Shown here piece by piece: positions 1 to 7,921 of a DNA stretch of 17,339 bases. Positions within the stretch are counted from its first letter, which is position 1. Every line of letters begins with the position of its first letter. The translations under genes were made by a program, and so were the position numbers. Source of the DNA: Desulfobacteraceae bacterium (GTDB lineage: Bacteria > Desulfobacterota > DSM-4660 > Desulfatiglandales > Desulfatiglandaceae); NCBI GenBank assembly GCA_030642205.1, contig DAOWOF010000020.1, forward strand, positions 1 to 17,339, in the 5' to 3' direction. The notes beneath the pieces were generated by a model. That model was given only the letters and a program-made list of their open reading frames with translations, made no database searches and was not told the origin of the DNA.

Positions 1-357
1 GTCAAAATCCATAACAGCTTGTTCATATTGGCCAAATTTTGCCAAAGCCACGGCTGCCTCAAAAATGGCAATCTCCTTGCTTTTTGAAATCGAAAAAGAT
101 TTTCGTATTAATTTTTGTATATCCGCGGAAAGTTCAGGAGGCTTTGCTTCTTGAGAAAGCTCAGCCAATTGTTTGTCAATATCTATAATATGGTCATTAA
201 TTGTTTTTATCTTTTTCTCGTTTTCTATGCTTTTTTCGATATTTTTTATGATTCTAAGTGCTTGAAGGTATGTTTCTTTTGATTCCTTGTATAATCCATG
301 TTTACGATATAGTTCAGCTTCCTTTAATAATAACTGCTCCTTAGATTGATCTGGCAT
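1..357 (-). CDS. TPR/coiled-coil protein, N-terminal part (cut by window edge)
   Basis: The reading frame stays open from an ATG at 355-357 to the left window edge, giving 119 residues of the N-terminus. AAGGAG lies 4 nt before the ATG on the minus strand, a good ribosome binding site. Residues about 5-40 (KEAELYRKHGLYKESKETYL) have the A/L/Y/G spacing of a tetratricopeptide repeat helix pair. Residues about 40-70 are very rich in Lys, Glu and Ile and are probably coiled coil. Residues about 100-119 (EAAVALAKFGQYEQAVMDF) look like the start of a second TPR. There is no signal peptide or membrane segment in the visible part, so it is probably a cytoplasmic scaffold or adaptor protein. The partner and full length are unknown because the C-terminus lies outside. 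It is divergent from the CooC-like gene. Confidence 0.75.
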   Translation of the reverse strand, partial: MPDQSKEQLLLKEAELYRKHGLYKESKETYLQALRIIKNIEKSIENEKKIKTINDHIIDIDKQLAELSQEAKPPELSADIQKLIRKSFSISKSKEIAIFEAAVALAKFGQYEQAVMDFD

Positions 358-450
358 TTTGTTCTCCTTCATCTGAATTGGGATATTGTTTTGAAAAATA
401 TAGCAAAAACTATACCTATTAATGATTTGGAACATTTCCATCTAACGACA

Positions 451-480
451 TTGACACTCTTCAATAAAGTTATGTATTTT
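451..480 (+). promoter_or_regulatory. Possible sigma-70 promoter for the CooC-like gene
   Basis: A perfect TTGACA at 451-456 is followed after 18 nt by TATTTT at 475-480, a 4 of 6 match to the -10 box. The start codon is about 150 nt further on, so the leader would be long and would contain the dispersed repeat at 487-510. The box may itself be part of that repeat, because loosely similar sequence precedes the second copy near 10504. This is weak evidence from pattern matching only. Confidence 0.3.
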
Positions 481-486
481 ATATAT

Positions 487-510
487 GATGGACGCATAAA
501 AAGTTCATCA
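487..510 (+). repeat. Dispersed intergenic repeat R1, copy a
   Basis: These 24 nt match 20 of 24 positions at 10534-10557, sharing the core CATAAAAAGT and the end CATCA. The unit is an imperfect palindrome (GATGG... paired with ...TTCATC). Looser similarity reaches about 30 nt upstream (AATAAA-TTAT). In this copy ATAAAAAGTT (496-505) is perfectly complementary to AACTTTTTAT at 541-550, so a 10-bp stem with a 35-nt loop could form in the leader of the downstream gene. Function is unknown. Confidence 0.6.
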
Positions 511-631
511 ACATGGTAAGTGTCTGCGAAGGTGCAGGGCAACTTTTTATAAGGTAATCTGTATTGGAAATGGAAAGACAACGATATTTTATCCAAACTT
601 TTTCAGGAAAGCTTTAGAAAGGGGATCTATT

Positions 632-1396
632 ATGAAAATTCTAGTTTGCGGCAAGGGTGGAAGTGGCAAAAGCACCATTTGTATCCTTTTGGCCAAATCC
701 CTCCAAAAATGTGGTTTTAATATTTTATTAGTAGATACTGATGAATCAAATTATGGTTTACACCGCCTGATGGGAGTTCTTCCATCGAAGAACCTCATGG
801 ACAATCTAGGTGGCAAAAAAAAATTTAAGGAAAAAATTAATCCCACCTATCCTTTACTTTCAGGAGAATCTATTTTCCCTGATAAAATGAAGATTTCGGA
901 TATTCCAAAGGAATCCCTTGTACAGTCTGAAGGACTGAATTTGCTAGTGATAGGAAAGATTCATGACTTTGGTGAGGGATGTGCATGTCCAATGGGAGTC
1001 CTTTCAAAAATGATTCTCTCAAAACTGGTTATTGACGATGGCGAAATAATTATTGTTGATACCGAGGCAGGTATCGAACATTTTGGCAGGAAAGTAGATG
1101 CGGAATGTGATCTTATTCTTAGTGTAGTGGACCCAACCTTTGAGTCATTTTTGCTTAATAAAAAAATAAAAGATATGGCTGAAAAGGCCTGTATTCAATA
1201 TCATTCAATATTAAATAAGGTAACCAATGATGTAGAAGGCATAATGTTAAAGAATGTTGATCAAGACAAGGTCATAGGCAAAATTCCCTATAATAATACA
1301 CTTTTTATGGAAAACCTCAAAGGTGAACAATTAAAAATCAGCATCCCTGAAATGGATAAGATTTCAGGGATAATTACAAACATAATAAAAAGATAA
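632..1396 (+). CDS. CooC-like P-loop ATPase (nickel-insertion accessory protein family)
   Basis: The 254-residue protein belongs to the MinD/ParA/NifH-type deviant Walker A ATPases. Residues 7-15 are GKGGSGKST, with the signature Lys at position 8. VDTDESNYGLH (34-44) fits switch I. Cys117 and Cys119 in GEGCACPMG are the CxC pair that in CooC proteins binds metal at the dimer interface. VDTEAGIEHFGR (142-153) is the switch II region typical of CooC. Family members use ATP hydrolysis to help load nickel into the C-cluster of carbon monoxide dehydrogenase (CODH) in the cytoplasm. Length is normal for the family and the start is preceded by AAAGGGG. No CODH, acetyl-CoA synthase or hydrogenase maturation gene is visible, so the client is unknown and may be encoded elsewhere. 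The family is clear; the precise role is inferred. Confidence 0.85.
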   Translation: MKILVCGKGGSGKSTICILLAKSLQKCGFNILLVDTDESNYGLHRLMGVLPSKNLMDNLGGKKKFKEKINPTYPLLSGESIFPDKMKISDIPKESLVQSEGLNLLVIGKIHDFGEGCACPMGVLSKMILSKLVIDDGEIIIVDTEAGIEHFGRKVDAECDLILSVVDPTFESFLLNKKIKDMAEKACIQYHSILNKVTNDVEGIMLKNVDQDKVIGKIPYNNTLFMENLKGEQLKISIPEMDKISGIITNIIKR

Positions 1397-1442
1397 TATC
1401 CTAAGGGCCGGGGACGAAATGCAAAACCAATACACCTTTTGA

Positions 1443-1459
1443 CGGCATTTTTCTTGCAT
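1443..1459 (+). promoter_or_regulatory. Possible sigma-54 (-24/-12) promoter
   Basis: CGGCATTTTTCTTGCAT has the GG-N10-GC spacing that is the hallmark of RpoN promoters, with a perfect TTGC at the -12 element and 4 of 6 matches (CGGCAT for TGGCAC) at -24. It sits 57 nt before the start of the CheX-CheX-FliN gene. RpoN often controls flagellar genes, which fits the downstream product. No enhancer-binding site was identified. It is a single pattern match in AT-rich DNA, so confidence is modest. Confidence 0.4.
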
Positions 1460-1515
1460 CAAAAAAGCTATATCTCTCGTATAAATTGAAACTGGCTTTT
1501 AGGGAAACAACTTAA

Positions 1516-2961
1516 ATGAGCAATCTTAATAAATTTGATATTGGGTCAAATGTTGCAGATTCTACAATAGAAGTGTTTGATACGATGCTCTCCATTGGCC
1601 TGAATCTTTCTGATAATGATGCCATAAAGATTGATGAGGGAGAGCGAATTGTTGGAGCCGTCAATGTTGCTGGGAAAGTCTTGGGAACAATTTTAATAGA
1701 AGTATCACGTGAGTTTGCCAGGATAATGACAGCCTCCATGCTGGATATAGAACCTGATGAAGTTGAAGGGTTCGACGATATCAAAGATTTAATCAGCGAA
1801 ATATGTAATATTGTGGGTGGAAGTCTGAAATCAAGTTTTTGTGATGCGGATCTTATTTGTGAGCTTTCTCCCCCATCTTTTACCACAGGAAATGATTTTA
1901 TTATTAATCCGTCTAATACGGAAAGGCTTGAACGTTATGTCTTTCTACATGATAAACATCCGGTAATTATCCAGGTTGGAGTAAGTTTTGATGAGAATTA
2001 TATACCCTATAATGAAGACGAAGAAGATAAAGCACGTCGAGTAGAAGATGTTGATGTTAATGAAGTGCTGGATTTTGATATCAAATCCAATACTATTGAA
2101 TCAACCATTGATCTCTTTGACACAATGCTTTCAGTCTCTCTCATCCACAATGATATGCCCACCGAATTTCCTCAGGATTTAAAACGAATTGTAGGCTCGG
2201 TCAGTCTTATTGGAATCTTGATGGGGAGAATAAATATTCTGGTAAGTCATGACCTGGCCGCAGAGATGACCGCTTCAATGTTGGGGATGGAACCGGATGA
2301 TATTGATGAAAGCGATGATATACAAGATGTTATCAGTGAAATATGTAACATTATAGGAGGAGGAATTAAATCCAAGTTATGTGATGTTGGACTAATCTGT
2401 TCCTTATCCCCGCCCTCCTTTACAATGGGAAGTGATTTTGCTATTGAGTCACAAGAAATGTTAAAATATGAGCGTTTTGCCTTTGAATATAATGAAGAAA
2501 TTATTCATGTCGAAGTGGGACTTAAACTGGCAGAAGGCTCACAATTAGACAAAAATGGGCCAGTAAATGAGGTTCTGGATAACGCAAAAATAGCTCTTGA
2601 TTCCCAACAGGCAATAGATGATCTTTTGGCTGATGAGACCAAGGAAAAAAATACCGCAAAACAGGAGATTAAACCAGAGGTATCCGAAGAGGATCAAACC
2701 TCACGTAACCTTGATCTTATTCTTGATATCCCGGTTGAAATTACAGTTGAACTAGGTCAAACAAAGATGAAATTAAAGGATTTATTAAAGATCTGCCAAG
2801 GCTCAGTTATTTCATTTTTAAATATCACAGAAGAACCCGTGGATATCCTTGTAAACGATACCTTAATTGCAAAAGGAGAAGTTATAGTTGAAAGAGAAAA
2901 ATATGGCGTTCGTATCATTGAAACCATTAGCAGGATGAAACGCTTAAAAATACTCAAATAA
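1516..2961 (+). CDS. CheX-CheX-FliN fusion protein (flagellar switch / CheY-P phosphatase-like)
   Basis: The protein has 481 residues and three domains. Two CheX-like domains span about 13-160 and 190-340. They are clear tandem copies: FDTMLS, EMTASML/IMTASML, SEICNI-GG and SPPSF recur exactly 180 residues apart. Both keep the CheC/CheX phosphatase pattern DxxxExxN (D91, E95, N98 and D271, E275, N278). After an acidic, Lys-rich linker (about 341-397) comes a FliN/SpoA domain (about 400-481: IPVEITVELGQTKM, PVDILVNDTLIAKGEV, GVRIIE). FliN forms the flagellar C-ring, and CheC/CheX enzymes dephosphorylate CheY-P; FliY of Gram-positives is a known CheC-FliN fusion. This suggests a switch protein with built-in signal termination. 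There are no other flagellar genes here. AGGGA lies 10 nt before the ATG. It converges on mtaB with only 2 nt between stop codons. Confidence 0.85.
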   Translation: MSNLNKFDIGSNVADSTIEVFDTMLSIGLNLSDNDAIKIDEGERIVGAVNVAGKVLGTILIEVSREFARIMTASMLDIEPDEVEGFDDIKDLISEICNIVGGSLKSSFCDADLICELSPPSFTTGNDFIINPSNTERLERYVFLHDKHPVIIQVGVSFDENYIPYNEDEEDKARRVEDVDVNEVLDFDIKSNTIESTIDLFDTMLSVSLIHNDMPTEFPQDLKRIVGSVSLIGILMGRINILVSHDLAAEMTASMLGMEPDDIDESDDIQDVISEICNIIGGGIKSKLCDVGLICSLSPPSFTMGSDFAIESQEMLKYERFAFEYNEEIIHVEVGLKLAEGSQLDKNGPVNEVLDNAKIALDSQQAIDDLLADETKEKNTAKQEIKPEVSEEDQTSRNLDLILDIPVEITVELGQTKMKLKDLLKICQGSVISFLNITEEPVDILVNDTLIAKGEVIVEREKYGVRIIETISRMKRLKILK

Positions 2962-2963
2962 AT

Positions 2964-4277
2964 TCAGATAACTGGAGACCCGATGATCATGTCTTTTTCT
3001 ATCTTTTCAATCTTTACAGGGAGAAGACAATTTTCTAATTTATGATCTGTAGTAAAGAGTACAGGTAAATAGTTATCAGTTAGCCCTCGCATTATTTTTT
3101 TCTTTTTCTGATACCAGCCTTCAGGAATCACTTCGAATATATTATTCAGGCAAGTATTATAAAAACATGTTTTTTTTCTTTTACTTAGTTCTCTTAACTC
3201 AAATGCCCTCTTTTTAATTACACTATGTTCAACCTGCTGTTTAAAACTTGCAGCTGGCGTTCCGGGTCGGGCTGAAAAAGGGAATACATGTAAATAGGAG
3301 AGCGGTAATTCCTGGATAAATGAGCAGGCATTATTATGAGCCAAATGGTCTTCTCCAGGGAATCCGGCCATAATATCAGCGCCAATAGCTGCATGAGGAA
3401 TCAGAGAATATATATTATTCACCAGCTTTTCAAAATGAGAAAGAGTATATTTACGGTTCATCCTCTTTAATATCTTGTCATCACCACTTTGAAGAGAGAT
3501 ATGAAAATAGCGGCAAAGATATTTTTCAGCGGCGACCATTTCAATAAGATCCGAATCTATCTCATGGGGATCAAGAGAACTTAACCTTATACGAACAGGA
3601 ATCTTTTCACGAATAATTATCCTGATAAGTTTATTAAGGCTTAAGTTTCCCGGAAGATCAATGCCATATTTCCCCAAGTGAATACCGGTTAAAGTTATTT
3701 CCTGGTAACCCTTTTTGGCCAAGGCTTCAATCATAATCAAGACCTTATCGGGAGGCAGGCTTCTATAAGGGCCTCTGGCAAAAGGAACAATACAATAGGT
3801 GCAATAATTTTGACATCCATCCTGGATCTTTAAAAAGGGTCTTGAGCGTTTTGAAAAGCCTTTAATTGGCAAAAACTCAAAAGGCATATTTGGTTTGAAA
3901 TCACCTGATAATATACGCTTGTCATGTATCTCATCTGTTTTACAGAGGATATTTGCCAATCTTCCCTTCGCTATATTACCGGCAATTACAGAAACCCCAT
4001 CTATGCGTAAAAGCTCATCCGGATAGACCTGCGCATAACAACCAATAGCAGCTACTAATCCGTTATGATTTTCCCTGATAACCTTTCTGATCTCCTGCCT
4101 TGATTGATGGCCAGCCTTTTGGGTAACAATACAGGTATTGACGATAACCAGATCAGCCTTCTCCTGATTATCTACCTGATGCCAGCCATTATTAAGGAAT
4201 GTTTCTTCCAGAAAGACCGATTCATATTGATTAACCTTGCAACCTAAGGTAATAATTTTAAATGTTTTTTTATCCAT
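2964..4277 (-). CDS. mtaB: tRNA (N6-L-threonylcarbamoyladenosine(37)-C2)-methylthiotransferase
   Basis: The 437-residue radical SAM enzyme adds a methylthio group to t6A37 of ANN-decoding tRNAs, giving ms2t6A. The N-terminal domain carries three cluster ligands, C13 in LGCKVNQYES, C49 in VNTC and C80 in IGCYAQ; LGCKVNQ is characteristic of MtaB rather than MiaB or RimO. The radical SAM motif is CQNYCTYC (C155, C159, C162). The last ~65 residues fit a TRAM-type RNA-binding domain (GLTDNYLPV...), so the enzyme looks complete. The frame is open upstream of the chosen ATG but has no other ATG there, and this start gives the normal N-terminus; the ribosome binding site is poor. It lies 203 nt downstream of the histidine kinase on the same strand, with no clear terminator between them. 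Confidence 0.92.
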   Translation of the reverse strand: MDKKTFKIITLGCKVNQYESVFLEETFLNNGWHQVDNQEKADLVIVNTCIVTQKAGHQSRQEIRKVIRENHNGLVAAIGCYAQVYPDELLRIDGVSVIAGNIAKGRLANILCKTDEIHDKRILSGDFKPNMPFEFLPIKGFSKRSRPFLKIQDGCQNYCTYCIVPFARGPYRSLPPDKVLIMIEALAKKGYQEITLTGIHLGKYGIDLPGNLSLNKLIRIIIREKIPVRIRLSSLDPHEIDSDLIEMVAAEKYLCRYFHISLQSGDDKILKRMNRKYTLSHFEKLVNNIYSLIPHAAIGADIMAGFPGEDHLAHNNACSFIQELPLSYLHVFPFSARPGTPAASFKQQVEHSVIKKRAFELRELSKRKKTCFYNTCLNNIFEVIPEGWYQKKKKIMRGLTDNYLPVLFTTDHKLENCLLPVKIEKIEKDMIIGSPVI

Positions 4278-4480
4278 ATCATAAATATTCTGAAAACCAT
4301 GTTTATTTTCCTGTAACCCTATGCTGCCAATCCGAGATAAAATCCAATCAAAAAATTACCCGATAATAAATGTTATTCTGATAGCCATCAATATAATCAT
4401 ATATCTGCTGCAACTATCACAAGGTTAAAAGCTGAACCAATTTATAATCATTGATTTTTTACATCCTCTGCAGACTTGCA

Positions 4481-5569
4481 TCAGGGTTTCCCCCCACCCT
4501 CCTGTTTTTCATCATTAACTCCAGGCAGTTGAATCAAGACAGTTGTGCTCTTTCCTTGTTTACTTCTGATAGTAATTGTACCATTATGATCCTTAATAAT
4601 CTTTCGTACCAGATTTAATCCCATCCCTGCTCCGGAAACCTTTGTAGTAAAAAAAGGTTCAAAAATACGGTCAAGATCCTCATTCGCAACTCCCCTGCCA
4701 TTATCTTCTATTTCTAAAGCCACATGGTTATCTTCCATTCTGGTAGATCTAAGGCTTAAGATTCCACCTATATCCATGGCCTCTATTGCATTGGAAATAA
4801 TATTTGATAAAGCAAGAATCATATTTTTCCTGTTTACGTTCATTTTTGGCAGCTTAGGTGAATAATACCTTGTAACCTTGATTTTTTTAGTCTCCAAAGC
4901 TTCTTTTGTTTCCCATAGTGATGCATCTAGCAGAGAAGCTGCCTCCTCCTTACTTCTTCTTTTACTTGATATTATTTTAAATTCACATAGTTCCATGACC
5001 ATATTTTCAAGGCGCTTTGTCTCTTTAAGGATTATCCTTGCATACCTCTTCCTGGGATCGTTTTCTGGTGTATCATTATATATCCTGCGAGCAAAGCCAC
5101 CAATTGAAACAACAGGATTACGTACTTCATGGGCAACTCCTTCAACCACCCGATCCATCGCCTTTATCTTCTCTTCTTCCAAATAACGTTTATTATGTGC
5201 CCTTTTTTTCAGTAAAGCAGAAACCCTTGTAAGTAACTCCCGTGAATTTATGGGCTTTATCATATAATCATCAACCCCGAGATCAAAACCCTTCAATTTA
5301 TCTCCAATATCCCCCTTGGATGTCATCAGGATAATTGGAATATCTTCTGTAGCTTTATTTTTTTTCAGTATCCTGCATACGGTAAAAGCACTCATTTTCG
5401 CAATGCCAATATTGAGGATAATCAAATCCGGACGTTTTGCCATAGTTAGTCTGACTGCCTGCGCTCCATCGAATCCTTCTATAACATCATATCGTTCCGC
5501 TTTTAATCGGGTGCTAATAAAACTAAGGTTAACTTTATTATCATCTATAACAAGAATTGTCCTTTGCAT
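4481..5569 (-). CDS. Soluble receiver-histidine kinase with a degenerate receiver domain
   Basis: Of 362 residues, about 1-122 form a receiver (REC) domain, about 125-140 a charged linker helix, about 138-200 a HisKA dimerisation domain with phospho-accepting H147 in AHEVRNP, and about 245-350 a HATPase domain with N box N260, DNGRG at 289-293 and GAGMGL at 313-318. All kinase motifs are intact. The receiver keeps the acidic pair D9/D10, T83 and K105, but the position expected to hold the phosphorylated Asp is N53 (codon AAT, in LIILNIGIAKM), and the usual Pro and Gly of the following loop are Ala and Ser. It therefore probably cannot be phosphorylated normally and may act as a ligand- or protein-sensing domain. 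There is no membrane segment. No partner response regulator is adjacent. The ATG is preceded by AAAAGGC. Confidence 0.9.
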   Translation of the reverse strand: MQRTILVIDDNKVNLSFISTRLKAERYDVIEGFDGAQAVRLTMAKRPDLIILNIGIAKMSAFTVCRILKKNKATEDIPIILMTSKGDIGDKLKGFDLGVDDYMIKPINSRELLTRVSALLKKRAHNKRYLEEEKIKAMDRVVEGVAHEVRNPVVSIGGFARRIYNDTPENDPRKRYARIILKETKRLENMVMELCEFKIISSKRRSKEEAASLLDASLWETKEALETKKIKVTRYYSPKLPKMNVNRKNMILALSNIISNAIEAMDIGGILSLRSTRMEDNHVALEIEDNGRGVANEDLDRIFEPFFTTKVSGAGMGLNLVRKIIKDHNGTITIRSKQGKSTTVLIQLPGVNDEKQEGGGKP

Positions 5570-6127
5570 AACTTGCCTTTTTGTAAAAAGTTATTTATTA
5601 CACATCTCATTTGTAAGTATAATTGATTCTTGACACAAAACAATCTATTCAATATATTCCATCTAAGAAAAAGATCCTTTTATTGTAGCTTTTGGGATTT
5701 GTTAATATACTCTTCTTCTATATCATTTCAAAGAGTAGATTTGGCTGAAATAATATATTTTTTTTGTAAAAGTGTTTAGCTGCTTTATCTGACATTGAAT
5801 TATATGATTTTGAATGCCTTTTACGAATTTATTTTTTCAGCTGTCCCATGATATTTTTTTAAACACCATTTCCAGTAAGTCCGTGTGAAACAATATTAAA
5901 TCATCTTTTAACCAATTTGGCAGGTGGTAAAATTTTAATCCTCAAAATATCCAATGTATTCCTGCGGTTAAAATTTTGATCTTCCTTGACCTTGACAGAT
6001 AAGTGCAGTCTTCGAAAAAATCTGATTTTCATTCAGATACTACTTAATCAATTTCATTTTCCATTTCCCCCAAAAAAATATTTTATCTTATAAACCATCA
6101 AACAAAAATACAAAGAGGATAAATAAA
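5570..6127 (+). other. 558-nt AT-rich intergenic region between divergent genes
   Basis: This region separates the histidine kinase (minus) from the carboxyltransferase (plus) and must hold promoters for both. No convincing gene or RNA was seen. TTGACA occurs at 5992-5997 but has no good -10 box at the right distance (AAAAAT after 18 nt). AGAGGA precedes the carboxyltransferase ATG by about 9 nt. No operator or riboswitch could be named. Confidence 0.5.
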
Positions 6128-7690
6128 ATGGAAGATATGTTAAGAATCATCGAAAAAGTGGAAGTAAGAAGAAAAAAATTAATGGAGGGAGGAGGCCAGA
6201 AGCAGATTGACAGGCAGCATTCCCGAGGTAAATTAACAGCCAGGGAACGTATTGATCTATTATTGGATGATGGATCTTTTAGAGAATATGATTTATGGCG
6301 AAAACCCAGAATGACAGGCTACGATATAGATGCGAGAGACCTTCCAGGGGATGCCGTTGTCTCTGGTTCTGGTACAATTAATGGACGACACGTATATGTG
6401 TATTCCCAGGACTTTACTGTCTTAGGTGGGACCATGGCGACTATCCATGCCAAGAAAATTATAAAGATCATGGAAGATGCCCTAAAGATGAGGGTGCCAA
6501 TAATTGGATTTATTGATTCAGGTGGTGTCAGGATACAGGATTTTATAAATGCTGATCTCGATGATACCTATGCCAAGATTTTTTACCTTCACACAATATT
6601 GTCTGGAGTTGTCCCTCAGATCTCTCTGCTGGTAGGACCATGCGCTGCCGGGGCAGCTTATTCACCAATGCTCACCGACTTTCTTGTTATGGTTGATAAA
6701 ATCAGTCATATGTATATTGCATCACCGGAATTAATAAAATCTGTAGGTGGCGGAGAAGTATCAGTAGAAGAAATAGGAAGTCCCAAGATGCACGCAGAAG
6801 TTAGTGGTGTCAGCGATATAACAGCCGTGGATGATAAGGATGGCATTAAAAGGGCACAGGAATTATTGGCCTTTTTGCCTTCAAACAACAAAGAACTCCC
6901 TCCAGTCAAAGAGACAACGGATGATCCTGATAGAAAAACTGATGAACTTTTAACGATTGTTCCGGTAAACACACGTAAACCTTATAATGTGTGCAAGGTG
7001 ATTGAAGTAATAGCGGATGATAATCATTTTCTGGAAATCAAAAAAGATTATGCCAAAAACATGGTAACAGGTTTTATTCGACTGGGTGGCTTATCTGTTG
7101 GCGTTGTGGCTAATAACCCTTATTGGCTGGGCGGGGCTATTGATATCAATGCCGCTGACAAAGATGCGAGATTTGTCCGACTCTGTGATTCATATAATGT
7201 CCCTATTTTGTTTCTTGTTGATAACCCTGCTTATTTACCTGGAAAAGGACAGGAAAGAGGAGGGATTATCAGACATGGCGCAAAAATATTACATGCTGTT
7301 TCAGAAGCAACAGTACCTAAAATAACCCTTTGCATGAGAAAAGGATATGGTGGTGGACTAACCGCAATGTGCCCAAGGGCAATGGGATCTGATCTGGTCC
7401 TGGCCTGGCCTACAGCTGAATTAGGTTTGATGGGGGCAGAAGGAGCCGTCAGCATAATTCATCGCAAGGAAATTAAGGCCGCGGAAAATCCGGATGAAGT
7501 CTTCAAAAAAAGGCTTGATGAGTGGAATAAAACAGCCGGTGAATTTCCCTTTCAAGCAGGAGCAACTGGCTGGGTGGAAGATATTATAGACATTCGGGAT
7601 ACAAGATCAATCCTTATAGAGGGCTTTAAAAGGTTTTTAGGTAAAACTGTAGATAGACCCTGGAAAAAACATGGGAATATTCCTCTTTAG
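6128..7690 (+). CDS. Acyl-CoA carboxylase carboxyltransferase subunit (PccB/MmdA family, divergent)
   Basis: The 520-residue protein has the two crotonase-fold halves of biotin-dependent carboxyltransferases, which move CO2 between carboxybiotin and an acyl-CoA. The N-terminal half has HSRGKLTARERIDLLLDDGSF (about 31-51), SQDFTVLGG (93-101), DSGGVRIQ (130-137) and VGPCAAGAAYSP (169-180). The C-terminal half has GGIIRHGAKILHA (378-390), RKGYGGGLTAM (404-414) and AWPTAELGLMGAEGAV (426-441). Typical propionyl-CoA carboxylases have GGARIQEG, a LGGA after the EE segment, and DVPGFLPG; here they read GGVRIQDF, IGSP and DNPAYLPG, so the substrate may not be propionyl-CoA. It may carboxylate, or act as the alpha subunit of a decarboxylase. 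No biotin carrier, biotin carboxylase or membrane decarboxylase subunit is in view. It converges on the glycyl radical enzyme gene. Confidence 0.85.
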   Translation: MEDMLRIIEKVEVRRKKLMEGGGQKQIDRQHSRGKLTARERIDLLLDDGSFREYDLWRKPRMTGYDIDARDLPGDAVVSGSGTINGRHVYVYSQDFTVLGGTMATIHAKKIIKIMEDALKMRVPIIGFIDSGGVRIQDFINADLDDTYAKIFYLHTILSGVVPQISLLVGPCAAGAAYSPMLTDFLVMVDKISHMYIASPELIKSVGGGEVSVEEIGSPKMHAEVSGVSDITAVDDKDGIKRAQELLAFLPSNNKELPPVKETTDDPDRKTDELLTIVPVNTRKPYNVCKVIEVIADDNHFLEIKKDYAKNMVTGFIRLGGLSVGVVANNPYWLGGAIDINAADKDARFVRLCDSYNVPILFLVDNPAYLPGKGQERGGIIRHGAKILHAVSEATVPKITLCMRKGYGGGLTAMCPRAMGSDLVLAWPTAELGLMGAEGAVSIIHRKEIKAAENPDEVFKKRLDEWNKTAGEFPFQAGATGWVEDIIDIRDTRSILIEGFKRFLGKTVDRPWKKHGNIPL

Positions 7691-7734
7691 GTAAATCTTG
7701 CTTATAATCCTGATAGATTCATGATAAGTATCAC

Positions 7735-7820
7735 ATTTCGCATCTCATCTTCAGGCAATCTTTGTCCGATCCTAAATTTGAGCGCCGAATGCAAGGCTTA
7801 TTTTGTGACAGATCCTAAGT
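7735..7820. repeat. Degenerate copy of dispersed repeat R2
   Basis: The stretch CATCTCATCTTCAGGCAA (about 7741-7758) resembles CACCTCATTTTCAGACAA at 11670-11687, and two local segments ending in GATCCTAA (TTTGTCCGATCCTAAAT and TTTGTGACAGATCCTAAG) resemble each other and the GACAAGTCCTAA end of the copy at 11636-11693. The copy is imperfect and its outer boundaries are uncertain. Confidence 0.4.
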
Positions 7821-7827
7821 AAAAACA

Positions 7828-7865
7828 ACAAAGGTCCACCTTAAAGAATTCAGGTGGACCTTTGT
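7828..7865 (-). terminator. Rho-independent terminator, possibly bidirectional
   Basis: ACAAAGGTCCACCT (7828-7841) is perfectly complementary to AGGTGGACCTTTGT (7852-7865), giving a 14-bp stem with a 10-nt loop. On the minus strand the stem is followed by TGTTTTTAC, a T tract fitting a terminator for the glycyl radical enzyme gene, whose stop codon is 56 nt upstream. On the plus strand the stem is followed only by AATTAAAATTT, so termination of the carboxyltransferase transcript is possible but weaker. Confidence 0.85.
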
Positions 7866-7921
7866 AATTAAAATTTAAGGGACAATTTGAAAAATCATTC
7901 ATTCTGCCCGGGAGGCACAGA

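Noticed and set aside
369..596. 75-residue minus-strand open frame
   Set aside because: It covers the intergenic spacer with repeat R1, has no ribosome binding site and no recognisable protein features.
7231..7455. Minus-strand and other-frame open frames within the carboxyltransferase gene
   Set aside because: They are shadows of a long gene with clear conserved motifs in its own frame.
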